From JANPPS01 sp965246835 (GTDB lineage Bacteria > Pseudomonadota > Alphaproteobacteria > Acetobacterales > Acetobacteraceae), in the NCBI GenBank assembly GCA_965246835.1, contig CBDFFQ010000002.1, positions 248,001 to 312,000 on the forward strand: DNA of 64,000 nt, written 5' to 3'. The position numbers and the translations under genes were made by a program. The notes under the pieces are model-generated. The model was not told the DNA's origin and made no database searches. It was given only the letters and a program-made list of their open reading frames with translations. Positions 50,117 to 59,800 of this stretch are shown here, one piece after another; within the stretch, counting starts at the first letter, position 1, and each line of letters opens with the position of its first letter.

Positions 50117-51654
50117 CTCCGATCAATGCGCCCGCGCTGCGTGAGTGGATCCTGGACGGGCAGGAGCTGGCGCTGCTGGATGCGCGCGAGGATGGGGAGT
50201 TCGGCGCCGCGCACCCGTTCTGGGCGGTGCCATGCGCGCTGTCCCGGGCGGAGTTGCGCGTGCCGGCCATCCTGCCGCGGCTCACGACCCGCATCGTGTG
50301 CCTGGATGACGGGCGGGGCCTGGCGGAGCGGCTGTCGGCGCTGCTGGAAGGGCTGGGCGCCACGGATGTGCATGTGCTGACGGGCGGGACCCAGGCCTGG
50401 GCCGATGCCGGATACGTGCTGTTCAGCGGCGTGAACGTGCCGAGCAAAGCGTTCGGCGAGTGGGTCGAGCATCATTACGGCACCCAGAGTGTCGATGCGG
50501 CGGAGCTGAAGGCCTGGCAGGACACGGGGAAGAACCTGGTCGTGCTGGACAGCCGGCCGCTCGAAGAATTCACCCGCATGTCGATCCCGGATGGCATCAA
50601 CGTGCCGGGGGGCGAGCTGGCGTATCGCGTGGCGGATCTGGTGCCGGACCCCGCGACCACGATCGTCGTGAATTGCGCCGGGCGGACGCGCAGCATCATG
50701 GGCGCCGAGAGCCTGCGCCGGGCGGGGGTGCCGAACCCGGTGGTGGCGCTGCGCAATGGCACGATGGGGTGGGAGCTCGCGGGGCTCACCTGCGCGCGGG
50801 GCCAGACCGCCCGGTATGAGCCCGGCACGCCGCGCACGGCCGCATTGGCGCTGGAGCGGGCGCGGGCCTTTGCGGAGGAGGCCGGGGCCGGCGTGATCGG
50901 CGCGCTGGATCTGGTGCGGTTCGAGGAAGACCCGGATCGCACCGTGTATGTGCTGGATGTGCGTGATCCCGCCGAGTTCGCCGCGCGCCACCGCCCCGGC
51001 AGCCGCAACGCGCCGGGCGGCCAGCTGATCCAGGCGACCGACCAGTGGATCGGGGTGCGCGGCGCCCGGATCGCGCTGATCGACGATGACGGCGTGCGGG
51101 CGCGGATGAGTGCGGCCTGGTTGCGCCTCATGGGCCATCGCGACGTGTTCGTGGTGGAGGGCGCGCTGGACGATCTGGGCGCGCCGCCCGCGCCGCCGGT
51201 GGCGTTGCCGGACGCCGATGACACGCACGATGTCGAGGGCGCGCTGGTGCTGGATTTGGCGCTGAGCCTCGCGTTTCGGGCCGGGCATATTCCCGGGGCC
51301 GTTTGGGGTGTGCGCACCCGGCTCGACCGGTTGCGGGACCGGTTGGGGGCGGCGAAGCGGGTGGTGGTGACGTCACCGGACGGGGTGCTGGCGCGGCTGG
51401 CGGTGCCGGAGGTCAGGGCGCTGACGAAGGCGCCGGTGCAGGTGCTGGCAGGCGGGAATGCTGCGTGGGTCGCGGCGGGTGGTGAGTTGGTGGCCGACCG
51501 GCATGACCCCGCGGATGAGGAGTGCATCGACTTCTACCTCCGCCCCTATGACCGCAACACGGGCGTGGAGGCGGCGATGCACGCTTATCTGAGCTGGGAA
51601 ATCGACCTGGTGCATGAGATCGAGCGGGACGGCACGGTGGTGTTTGGCGGCTGA
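50113..51654 (+). CDS. Four-domain rhodanese-like sulfurtransferase
   Basis: The product is 513 residues with four rhodanese folds in tandem (about 1-115, 130-240, 265-375, 385-490). Only the second keeps the catalytic loop cysteine, Cys188 in NCAGRTRS. The matching loops of the others carry Asp or Ser (LDDGRG, IDDDGVR, TSPDGVL). It should move sulfane sulfur from a donor to an acceptor such as cyanide or a protein thiol. It overlaps the thiol dioxygenase gene (ATGA), so the two are coupled and probably act on the same sulfur pool. No signal peptide is seen. Confidence 0.87.
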   Translation: MTPINAPALREWILDGQELALLDAREDGEFGAAHPFWAVPCALSRAELRVPAILPRLTTRIVCLDDGRGLAERLSALLEGLGATDVHVLTGGTQAWADAGYVLFSGVNVPSKAFGEWVEHHYGTQSVDAAELKAWQDTGKNLVVLDSRPLEEFTRMSIPDGINVPGGELAYRVADLVPDPATTIVVNCAGRTRSIMGAESLRRAGVPNPVVALRNGTMGWELAGLTCARGQTARYEPGTPRTAALALERARAFAEEAGAGVIGALDLVRFEEDPDRTVYVLDVRDPAEFAARHRPGSRNAPGGQLIQATDQWIGVRGARIALIDDDGVRARMSAAWLRLMGHRDVFVVEGALDDLGAPPAPPVALPDADDTHDVEGALVLDLALSLAFRAGHIPGAVWGVRTRLDRLRDRLGAAKRVVVTSPDGVLARLAVPEVRALTKAPVQVLAGGNAAWVAAGGELVADRHDPADEECIDFYLRPYDRNTGVEAAMHAYLSWEIDLVHEIERDGTVVFGG

Positions 51655-52408
51655 GCGCCTTCTTGCCGCGGCGCGCTGGGCGGGGCGCGCGGCGCTCGAT
51701 GTGCTGTTGCCGCCGCAATGCCTGACGTGCGATGCGCCGGTGCAGGCGGCCGGGCAGTTCTGCCTGACGTGTTTTCGCACTGTGGGCTTCCTGACGGAAC
51801 CGTGCTGCGACCGGTGTGGGATTGGGTTCGGGGCAAAGGGGCAGGGCGGGGTGTCACGCACCTGCAGCCGGTGCCGGGCCCATCCGCCCCCCTGGGGATC
51901 AGCGCGGGCGGCGCTCCGGTATGATGAGGTGTCCAAACGCATCCTGCTGCCGCTGAAGCACGCGGACCGGATCGAGAATGCCCGGGCGCTGGCGCCGCAC
52001 ATGGCGCGGGCCGGGGCGGCGCTGCTGCGGGAGGCGGATTGGCTGGTGCCGGTGCCGCTGCACCGCTCCCGCCTGCTGGCCCGGCGGTACAATCAGGCCG
52101 CACTATTGGCTCAGGCCGTTGCGCGACTGAGCGGGCGCCCGGCGCTGCTGGACGGGCTGCGCCGCATCCGGGCCACGCGGAAGTTGCAATCGGGCGGCGG
52201 CGATCAGCGGCGGGCGGAGCTGGCGGGCGCGTTCGCGGTGCGGGCCACGCGGGCGGAGGCGCTGCGGGATAGCCGGGTGCTGCTGATCGACGACGTGCTG
52301 ACCACGGGCGCCACGGTAGAGGCCTGCACGCTCGTGCTGCTGGCCGCGGGCGTCGCGCGGGTGGACGTGCTGGCCGCGGCGCGCGCGTCTGACCCGCGCT
52401 ATGTTTGA
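51614..52408 (+). CDS. comF: ComF family protein
   Basis: The product is up to 264 residues. The N-terminal zinc-ribbon region has CLTC, CLTCF, CDRCG and CSRC cysteine pairs. The C-terminal phosphoribosyltransferase-like domain has LVPVPLHRSRLLARRYNQAALLA and the PRPP loop VLLIDDVLTTGATVEA. In Gram-negatives it is tied to DNA uptake or phosphoribosyl metabolism. ATG 51614 overlaps the rhodanese gene by 41 bases; TTG 51644 (11-base overlap) is an alternative start that keeps all domains. grxC and DUF1178 genes follow, a conserved alphaproteobacterial order. Confidence 0.88.
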   Translation: MRSSGTARWCLAAERLLAAARWAGRAALDVLLPPQCLTCDAPVQAAGQFCLTCFRTVGFLTEPCCDRCGIGFGAKGQGGVSRTCSRCRAHPPPWGSARAALRYDEVSKRILLPLKHADRIENARALAPHMARAGAALLREADWLVPVPLHRSRLLARRYNQAALLAQAVARLSGRPALLDGLRRIRATRKLQSGGGDQRRAELAGAFAVRATRAEALRDSRVLLIDDVLTTGATVEACTLVLLAAGVARVDVLAAARASDPRYV

Positions 52409-52459
52409 TCTTGAATGAGCGGGGCGGCATACGAACGTAAGCCGAAACCGGAGACCGAC

Positions 52460-52714
52460 ATGGCCAAGATCGAAGTATTCACCCAGCCCTGGTGCCCGTA
52501 CTGCGCCCGCGTGGTCGCGCTCATGACGCAGAAGGGCGTGGCGTTCCAGGAGATCGACGCCCCGCATGGCAGCACGCAGCGGGCGGACGCGATGCAGCGC
52601 TCGGGCCGCAGCACGATGCCGCAGGTGTTCGTGGACGGCGTTTCGCTCGGAGGGTGCGACGACGTGGTGGCGCTGGATCGAGCGGGCAAGCTGGACCCGA
52701 TGCTGGCGGCGTGA
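52460..52714 (+). CDS. grxC: Glutaredoxin 3
   Basis: A cytoplasmic protein of 84 residues. The dithiol active site CPYC is at residues 12-15 (in PWCPYCARV). The glutathione-binding STMPQVFVDG and the GGCDD segment are conserved. It reduces protein disulfides and mixed disulfides with glutathione. ATG 52460 has GGAG about 6 bases upstream and gives the usual length; a longer frame from 52415 is less likely. Confidence 0.93.
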   Translation: MAKIEVFTQPWCPYCARVVALMTQKGVAFQEIDAPHGSTQRADAMQRSGRSTMPQVFVDGVSLGGCDDVVALDRAGKLDPMLAA

Positions 52715-52777
52715 CCGACTTGCGGGCGTCTGCGTGACCGCCATGTTACAGTGGCGGGACAAGGAGACCCGGCAGGC

Positions 52778-53203
52778 ATGATCCATTACCAGCTCCGCTG
52801 CAGCCAGGAGCACGTCTTCGACGGCTGGTTCCGCGACAGCGCCGGATTCGATGCGCAGGCGGGCGCCGGGCTGGTGGCGTGCCCGGCATGCGGGGATGTC
52901 AAGGTGAACCGCGCGCTGATGGCTCCCGCCGTGCCGCGCAAGTCGGCGGTGGCGGCGCCGGAGAAGGCCGCGGCCGGCATGCCCGACCATGTGCGCGCCA
53001 CGCTGCAGAAGCTGCGCGGTGAGATCGAACGCAACTGCGACTATGTCGGGCCCTCGTTTGCCGAGGAGGCGCGGCGCATTCATCGGGGCGAGGCCGATGC
53101 GCGCGGCATCTATGGCGAGAGTACGCCCGAACAGGCGGAGGCGCTGGCCGATGAGGGGATCGATGTGGCGCGGGTGCCGTGGGTGCCGCGCGCGGACGGG
53201 TAA
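52778..53203 (+). CDS. DUF1178 family protein
   Basis: The product is 141 residues. It opens with MIHYQLRCSQEHVFDGWFRDSAGFDAQ, the signature of the family, which has a zinc-ribbon-like CPACGD pair. The centre contains a low-complexity Ala/Ala-Pro linker and the end IYGESTPEQAEALADEGIDV. It is cytoplasmic and of unknown function, found next to grxC in many alphaproteobacteria, as here. The start at ATG 52778 is supported by AAGGAG 12 bases before. Confidence 0.88.
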   Translation: MIHYQLRCSQEHVFDGWFRDSAGFDAQAGAGLVACPACGDVKVNRALMAPAVPRKSAVAAPEKAAAGMPDHVRATLQKLRGEIERNCDYVGPSFAEEARRIHRGEADARGIYGESTPEQAEALADEGIDVARVPWVPRADG

Positions 53204-53231
53204 AACTCGAGTGATTAATTGGAGTAAAACA

Positions 53232-53591
53232 ATGGCGTATTGGATCGTGGGCGCGACGGTCGAGGACCAGGACATGTCAGGCGATTTTATCGAGCGGGGA
53301 TTTTGGTTTGGAACTCGCGATACAGCACAAACTACTATCGAGAACATCGTGCCCGGGGACAGAATCGCCATAAAGAGTCTGCTTGGCCAAGGCGCTACTC
53401 AGGTTCTCATTAAAGCGATCGGAATTGTAACGAGCATCAGAAGCTATAATGCAACCGAATTTCGTTTCCTCTACGTTGACTGGATCGATCTTCGGAAAGA
53501 AGACCGGAAAGTGGCATTTTCTGGTTTTGGTGGGACAATACACAACGTTGATGGCGCTAGCGAGATCGCTGGGCAGGTCTTCCGCCTATAG
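53232..53591 (+). CDS. EVE/PUA-like domain protein on an AT-rich island
   Basis: The product is 119 residues. The start MAYWIVGATVEDQDMSGDF, then FIERGFWFG, then VPGDRIAIKS, KAIGIVTS and FLYVDW resembles the EVE/PUA-like N-terminal domain that precedes the McrB-type ATPase in many restriction or defence proteins. Here the domain stands alone, with no ATPase. The region is about 48% GC over 53281-53520 by hand count, against roughly 70% around it, so recent transfer is likely. It ends on the base before the stop codon of the convergent RND gene. Such domains bind modified bases; the ligand here is unknown. Confidence 0.75.
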   Translation: MAYWIVGATVEDQDMSGDFIERGFWFGTRDTAQTTIENIVPGDRIAIKSLLGQGATQVLIKAIGIVTSIRSYNATEFRFLYVDWIDLRKEDRKVAFSGFGGTIHNVDGASEIAGQVFRL

Positions 53592-56500
53592 CTACTCCAC
53601 CGGCACCGCGATCCGCGCCCGTTTGCCGCGCGCCAGCCGCTCCAGCGCCAAATAGACCACCGGCGTCGTGTACAGCGTCAGCAGCTGCGACACGATCAGC
53701 CCGCCGCAGATCGCGACGCCCAGGGGCCGGCGGAACTCGGCGCCGGTGCCGCTGGCCAGTGCGAGCGGGACGGCGCCCAGTAGCGCCGCCAGCGTCGTCA
53801 TGATGATCGGGCGGAACCGTTCGGCGCAGGCCTCCAGGATGGCCTGGTGCGGGGACAGGCCGCGGTCCCGCTCTGCCTCCAGCGCGAAATCCACCAGCAT
53901 GATGGCGTTCTTCTTCACGATCCCCATTAGCAGCACGATGCCGATGATGCCGATCACCCCGAGCTCCCCGCCCGTCACCAGCACCGCCAGCAACGCGCCC
54001 AGCCCGGCGGACGGCAGCGTGCTGATGATCGTCAGCGGATGCAGCAGGCTTTCGTACAGCACGCCCAGCACGATGTAGATCGCCAGCAGCGCGGCGCCGA
54101 TCAGCATGGGCTGGGTCGAGAGCGATTTTTGCAGGAACTTGGCGCTGCCGGAGAACTCGAATCGGATGCCCTCCGGCATGCGCAGGCTGAGTGCCTTGGC
54201 GGTCACGAGGTCGATCGCGTCGCCCTGGCTGGTGCCGGGCTTGAGGTTGAAGCTGATGCTGGACGCCGGGAACTGGCCCTGGTGCTTGACCGCGAGCGGC
54301 GCGGTGCCGCGATCGAGCTTCACCACGCTGGTGATCGGCACCTGCTTGCCGCCGGCGCCGGGCACGAACAGGCGATCCAGCAGCACGGGGTCCCGCTGCA
54401 GGGACGGCATGGTTTCCAGCACCACCCGATACTGGTTGCGCTGCGTGTAGATGATCGAGACCTGGCGCTGGGCGTAGGCGTTGTTCAGCGCGGCGTCGAC
54501 GGCGTTGATCGACACGCCCAGGCGGGAGGCGGCTTCGCGGTCGATCACCACGTTGGATTGCGGGCCCGGGCGGTCCTGGTCGCTGCTGATGTCTTCGATG
54601 CCATCGACGCTGCGCAGCGCTTCCTCGAGCTTCACGGTCCAGTCGCGCAGCTCGGCGATGTCCTGGCTCAGCAGCACGAATTGGAAGCTGGACCCGCTAT
54701 CGGAGCGGCCGCCGCCGGGGAGGTCTTGCGCGGAATAGAGGAAGGCCTGGATGCCGGCCATCTGCTGCAGCTTGGGGCGGAGGCGGGTCAGCACGGCCTC
54801 GCTGCCGATCCAGCCGCGCTCCGGCAGGTGCTTCAACGACACCGTGAGCTGCCCGCGGTTGATGCTGGCCCAGCCGGAGGTGATGCCGATGGTGCTGCCG
54901 ACGGTCTCGACGGCGGGGTCCGCCAGCAGCACGTCCACCACCCGGCGCTGGCGCGCGGCCATCGCCTCGAAGCTGATGTCGGGGCTGGCGGAGGTGAAGC
55001 CCATCAGGAGTCCGGTATCCTGCGTTGGCAAGAAGCCTTTGGGGACCGCGCGATACAGGAATACCGTGCCGACCACGGTCGCGAGCGTCACGCCCAGCAT
55101 CAGCCATCGCCACCGCAGCGCCCAGTCCAGGCTGCGCGTGTAGCCGCCCTGGACGCGCTGGAAGAACCCGTCCACCGCGCGGTCGACCCGGCCCCACCAC
55201 CCCGTGGGCGCCGCCACGTCCCGCATGAAGCGGCCGCACATCATCGGTGTCAGCGTCAACGACACGATGGCCGAGATGGCGATCGCGACCGTCAACACGA
55301 CCGCGAACTCATGGAACAGCTTGCCTAGGAGCCCGCCCATGAACAGGATCGGGATGAACACCGCCACCAGCGAGATGCTGATGGAAATGACGGTGAACCC
55401 GATCTGGCGGGACCCGGCGAGCGCCGCCTGCATCGGGGTCAGCCCCCGCTCCTGGTGGCGGGCGATATTCTCGATCATGACGATCGCGTCGTCGATCACG
55501 AAGCCGACCGAGATCGTGAGCGCCATCAACGAGAAATTGTTGAGGCTGAAGCCGAACAGATACATGGCGCCCAATGTGCCCGCCAGGCTGAGCGGCACGG
55601 TCACGGCGGCGGCGAGCGTCGGTACCAGGCGGCGCATGAAGATCGCGACCACCATCAGCACCAGCGCGATCGAGATCATCAGCGTGACCTCCACATCCGC
55701 CACGCTGGCGCGAATTGTAGTCGTGCGGTCCGACAGCGTGGTGACGCGGATGTCGGGCGGGATCCAGCGCATCAGCTGCGGCAGCGCGGCCTGGATGCGG
55801 TCCACGGTGTCGATCACGTTGGCGCCCTGCGTCTTGCTGATCGACAGCAGGATGGCCGGCTGCTGGCCCTGCCAGGCCGCGAGCTTGGTATTGGTCACGC
55901 TGTCCAGCACTTCTGCGACATCGCCCAGGCGCACGGTGGCCGTGCCGGACACTTTCAGCACCAGGCGGGCGTAGTCGGCGGCCTGGGTGATCTGGCCGTT
56001 CAGCTCCAGCGTCTCGGCGCGCTCCGGGCCTTGAAAGCTGCCGATGGGGCCGTTCACGTTGGCGGCGCGGATCGCGGCATACACGTCCTGGCTGCTGAGC
56101 CCGGCCGCCTTCAGCGCCGCGGGGTTCAGGCGCACGCGGACCGCGGGTTTTTCGGCGCCGTTGACCTGGACCTGGCTGACCCCCTCGATCTGGCTGATGC
56201 GCTGGCCGAGGATGGTGTCCGCGGCGTCGAACACCTGGGCGGTGCTCAGCGTGTCGGAGGTGAGCGAGAGGGTCATGACGGGGCGGTCGGCCGGGTTGAA
56301 CTTGCGGTAGTAGGGCCGGGTCGGCAGGTCGGATGGCAGGTCGGAATAGGCGGCGTTGATCGCGGCCTGCACGTCATGCGCGGCGCCCTCGATCGGGCGG
56401 TCCACGTCGAACTGGATGACGATGTTGGTGCTGCCGGTGCTGCTGGTGCTGGTGATCTCGGTGACCCCCGGGATCTCGCCCAGGCGGCGTTCCAGCGGGG

Positions 56501-56693
56501 CGGCGATGCTGGCGGCCATGGTCTCGGGATCGGCGCCGGGGCGGCCGGCGAAGACGACGATGGTGGGGATGTCCACGCTGGGCAGCGGCGCCACGGGAAG
56601 GAACTTCACCGCGGCGATGCCGGTGAGGAACAGGCCGAGCGCCAGGAGGAAGGTGGCGACGGGGCGGTGGATAAAGGGGGCGGAGATGTTCAT
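53592..56693 (-). CDS. RND efflux pump, MdtC-like
   Basis: An inner-membrane transporter of 1,033 residues. ATG 56693 gives MNISAPFIHRPVATFLLALGL, the normal RND opening. Two blocks of membrane helices alternate with two large periplasmic loops. The proton-relay segment FVIDDAIVMIENI (Asp-Asp) is at about residue 400, and GVLYESLLHPLTIISTLPSAG is in the second half. It belongs with the MdtABC multidrug group, where two different pump subunits form one trimer. The other subunit lies just upstream (56845-59922). The stop is directly adjacent to the convergent EVE-like gene. Confidence 0.92.
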   Translation of the reverse strand: MNISAPFIHRPVATFLLALGLFLTGIAAVKFLPVAPLPSVDIPTIVVFAGRPGADPETMAASIAAPLERRLGEIPGVTEITSTSSTGSTNIVIQFDVDRPIEGAAHDVQAAINAAYSDLPSDLPTRPYYRKFNPADRPVMTLSLTSDTLSTAQVFDAADTILGQRISQIEGVSQVQVNGAEKPAVRVRLNPAALKAAGLSSQDVYAAIRAANVNGPIGSFQGPERAETLELNGQITQAADYARLVLKVSGTATVRLGDVAEVLDSVTNTKLAAWQGQQPAILLSISKTQGANVIDTVDRIQAALPQLMRWIPPDIRVTTLSDRTTTIRASVADVEVTLMISIALVLMVVAIFMRRLVPTLAAAVTVPLSLAGTLGAMYLFGFSLNNFSLMALTISVGFVIDDAIVMIENIARHQERGLTPMQAALAGSRQIGFTVISISISLVAVFIPILFMGGLLGKLFHEFAVVLTVAIAISAIVSLTLTPMMCGRFMRDVAAPTGWWGRVDRAVDGFFQRVQGGYTRSLDWALRWRWLMLGVTLATVVGTVFLYRAVPKGFLPTQDTGLLMGFTSASPDISFEAMAARQRRVVDVLLADPAVETVGSTIGITSGWASINRGQLTVSLKHLPERGWIGSEAVLTRLRPKLQQMAGIQAFLYSAQDLPGGGRSDSGSSFQFVLLSQDIAELRDWTVKLEEALRSVDGIEDISSDQDRPGPQSNVVIDREAASRLGVSINAVDAALNNAYAQRQVSIIYTQRNQYRVVLETMPSLQRDPVLLDRLFVPGAGGKQVPITSVVKLDRGTAPLAVKHQGQFPASSISFNLKPGTSQGDAIDLVTAKALSLRMPEGIRFEFSGSAKFLQKSLSTQPMLIGAALLAIYIVLGVLYESLLHPLTIISTLPSAGLGALLAVLVTGGELGVIGIIGIVLLMGIVKKNAIMLVDFALEAERDRGLSPHQAILEACAERFRPIIMTTLAALLGAVPLALASGTGAEFRRPLGVAICGGLIVSQLLTLYTTPVVYLALERLARGKRARIAVPVE

Positions 56694-56716
56694 CGACGGG
56701 AACGGTTCGTACTGCC

Positions 56717-56831
56717 CCCTCTCCCGCTGGGAGAGGGTTGGGGTGAGGGGGGGCAACCGGCTCGTCCTGAATTGGAAAGGGCCGCGCCTGTCGGCCCCCT
56801 CACCCCGACCCTCTCCCGAGGGGAGAGGGGG
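56717..56831. repeat. Paired palindromic elements between two RND genes
   Basis: Two copies of the CCCTCTCCC family in opposite orientation (56717-56753 and 56795-56831) with 41 bases between. Arms and G-rich tails can pair over the full length. It lies upstream of the MdtC-like start and after the MdtB-like stop, so it could form a hairpin in the shared mRNA and tune relative expression. Confidence 0.82.
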
Positions 56832-56844
56832 AAGCGAAAGGCAC

Positions 56845-59800
56845 TCATTCGGCCGCCACTGGCCGCGGCGCGAAGCGCAACCGGGTGCGCTCGAACGTTA
56901 GGTAGATCACTGGCGTGGTATACAGCGTCAGCACCTGGCTCAGCAGCAGGCCACCCACGATCGTAAGGCCCAGCGGGTAGCGCAGTTCCGACCCGGTGCC
57001 GTTGTCCAACACCAGCGGCACCGCGCCCAGCAATGCCGCGGCGGTCGTCATCATGATGGGGCGGAAGCGGAGCAGACAGGCCTCCCGGATCGCATCCAGC
57101 GGCGACAGGCCGCGGGTCCGCTCCGCCTCCAGTGCGAAGTCGATCATCATGATGGCGTTCTTCTTGACGATGCCCATCAGCAGCACGATCCCGACCAGTG
57201 CGACGAGGGAAAGGTCCTGCCCAGCCAGCTGCAACGCCAGCAGCGCGCCGATGCCGGCCGACGGCAGGGTGCTGAGGATCGTCACGGGGTGGATCGTGCT
57301 TTCGTACAGCACGCCGAGCGTGATGTAGATCACGATGATGGCCGCCAGGATCAGCCAGGGCTCGCTGCGCAGGCTGTTCTGGAACTCGGCGGCGTCCCCG
57401 GAATAGCTGCCGACGATGGTGGACGGCATTCCCATCTCCCGCTCCGCCTGCGCCACCGCGTCGACGGCGTGGCTCAACGATGAGCCCGGCGCAAGGTCGA
57501 AGCTGATGGTCGTGCTCGGGAACTGGCTTTGATGCGTGACGGCCAGCGGCGCGGTGCTGCGCTCCACGCGGGCGATGGCCGAGAGCGGGACCTGTGCCGT
57601 GCCGGTGCCGGGCAGGCGGAGGCGGTCCAACGAGCGCGGGTCTGCGCGCCAGGCCGGGTCGGCCTCGAGGATCACGCGGTATTGGTTGGCCTGGCTGAAG
57701 ATGGTGCTGATCTGGCGCTGGCCGAACGAATCGTAGAGCGTGTCCTGCACTTCCTGCATCGAGACGCCGAGGCGCATCGCGGCGTCCCGATCGACCACGA
57801 TGCGGGTTGAAAAACCCTCGGATTGCTGGTCGCTGGCGACGTTCACCAGGTCCGGCATGGCGCGCAGGCGCTCCACCAGGCGCGGGGCCCAGGTGGCCAG
57901 CTCCTGCGCGTCGGTGTCCAGCAGGGTGTACTGGAACTGGGTGCGACTGATGCGGGTGCCGATCTGGATGTCCTGCACCGGTTGCATGAAGACGGACATG
58001 CCGGGCACGCCGGCCATGGCGGATTGCAGCCGCGCGATGACGGCGGGCGCCAGGTCCCTGGAGGCACGGGGCTTGAGGGCGATGGTGAGGCGGCCGGTGT
58101 TGGGCGTGGCGTTGATGGTGCCGGCGCCCACGAAGGACACGACGCCCGTAACGGCGGGATCCTTCAGCGCGATCTCGGCGAGTTGGGTCTGCAGGCCCGC
58201 CATGCGGGGAATGGACGCCGATTGCGAGGCCTCCGTCACCGCCACGATCACCCCGGTATCCTGCTGCGGCAGGAAGCCCTTCGGCACCGCCAGATACATG
58301 ACGATGGTGCCGATCAGCGTGCCGAGCGCCACCAGCAAGATCAGGCCTTGGGCGCGCAATGCCCAGCCGAGGGTGCGGCCATAGCCGCGGGTGGTTGCGG
58401 CGAACCCGCGCTCGAACCAGCCCGTCCACCGCGATGGCCCGGCATGCGGGCGCAGGAACCGGCCGCACATCATGGGCGTCAACGTGAGGGAGATCACCGC
58501 CGACACGATCACCGACGTGCTGAGCACCACCGCGAACTCGTTGAACAGCCGCCCCACGACCCCGGTCATGAACAGCAGCGGGATGAACACCGCCACCAGG
58601 CTGACGGTCAGCGAGACGATGGTGAAGCCGATCTGCCGGGCGCCGCGATAGGCGGCTTCCAGCGGCTTCACGCCTTGCTCGATATAGCGGACCACGTTCT
58701 CGATCATGACGATCGCGTCGTCCACCACGAAGCCGGTCGCGACCGTGAGCGCCATCAGGCTGAGGTTGTCGAGACTGTAGCCGCACAGCGCCATGACGCC
58801 GAAGGTGCCGATCAACGACAGCGGCAGCGCCACGGCGGGGATCACCGTGGCGCGGGCGCTGCCGAGGAACAGGTAGATCACCAGGACCACCAGCCCAATG
58901 GAGAGGGCGAGCGTGAACTGCACGTCGTTGACGGAGGCGCGGATCGTCTCGGTGCGGTCCACCACCACGTCCATGCTGATTGCGGCGGGGAGTGCCCGGC
59001 GCAGTGCGGGCAAGGCTTCCTGCACGGCGGCGACGGTGGCGACGATGTTGGCGCCGGGCTGGCGCTGGATGTCGAGCACGACGGCCGGGACGCCGTTATG
59101 CCAGCCGGCCACGCGGTCGTTCTCCACGCCGGCGATGACGGTGCCGAGGTCGGATAGCCGCACCGGGGAGGCGTTGCGGTAGGTGATGACCAGGGTCTTG
59201 TAGGCGTCCGGCGTGACCAGCTGGTCGTTGGTGGCCAGGGCCGAGGATTGGCGCGCGCCGTCGAACCCGCCCTTGGCGCCGTTCACGTTGGCGGCGGTGA
59301 CGGCGAGACGGACGTCTTCCATCGAGAGGCCGTAGGCGGCGGCGCGCGCCGGGTCGATGCGGACGCGGATGGCGGGGCGGAGGCCACCCTGGACCGTGAC
59401 CTTGCCCACGCCCTCGATCTGGCTGAGCTTCGGTTGCAGCAGCGTGTCCGCCACGTCGCTGATGCGGTCGATGGTGATGCTGTCGGAGGTGAGCGCCAGC
59501 GTCAGGATCGCGGCGTCGGCCGGGTTCACCTTGGCGTAGATCGGCGGGTAGGGCAGGGAGGGCGGCAGGGTCCCGGCGGCGGCGTTGATCGCGGCCTGCA
59601 CGTCCTGCGCGGCGCTGTCGAGCTTGCGGTTCAGATTGAACTGCAGGGTGATCTGGGACGTGCCCTCCGATGACGTGCTGGTCATGGTGCTGAGGCCGGT
59701 GATCTGGCCGAACTGGCGTTCGAGGGAGGCGGTGATGAGCGTCGCCACCGTATCGGGCCCGGCGCCGGGCAGCTGCGTCGTGACCTGGATCGTCGGGAAA

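Noticed and set aside
56717..56831. Inverted pair of repeats as a CRISPR array
   Set aside because: Copies are inverted, differ in length, and no regular spacer exists; no cas gene is nearby.
56690..58786. Second long minus-strand frame over the MdtB-like gene
   Set aside because: Shifted frame of the same strand with Arg/His/Pro-rich product; the true frame has complete RND motifs.
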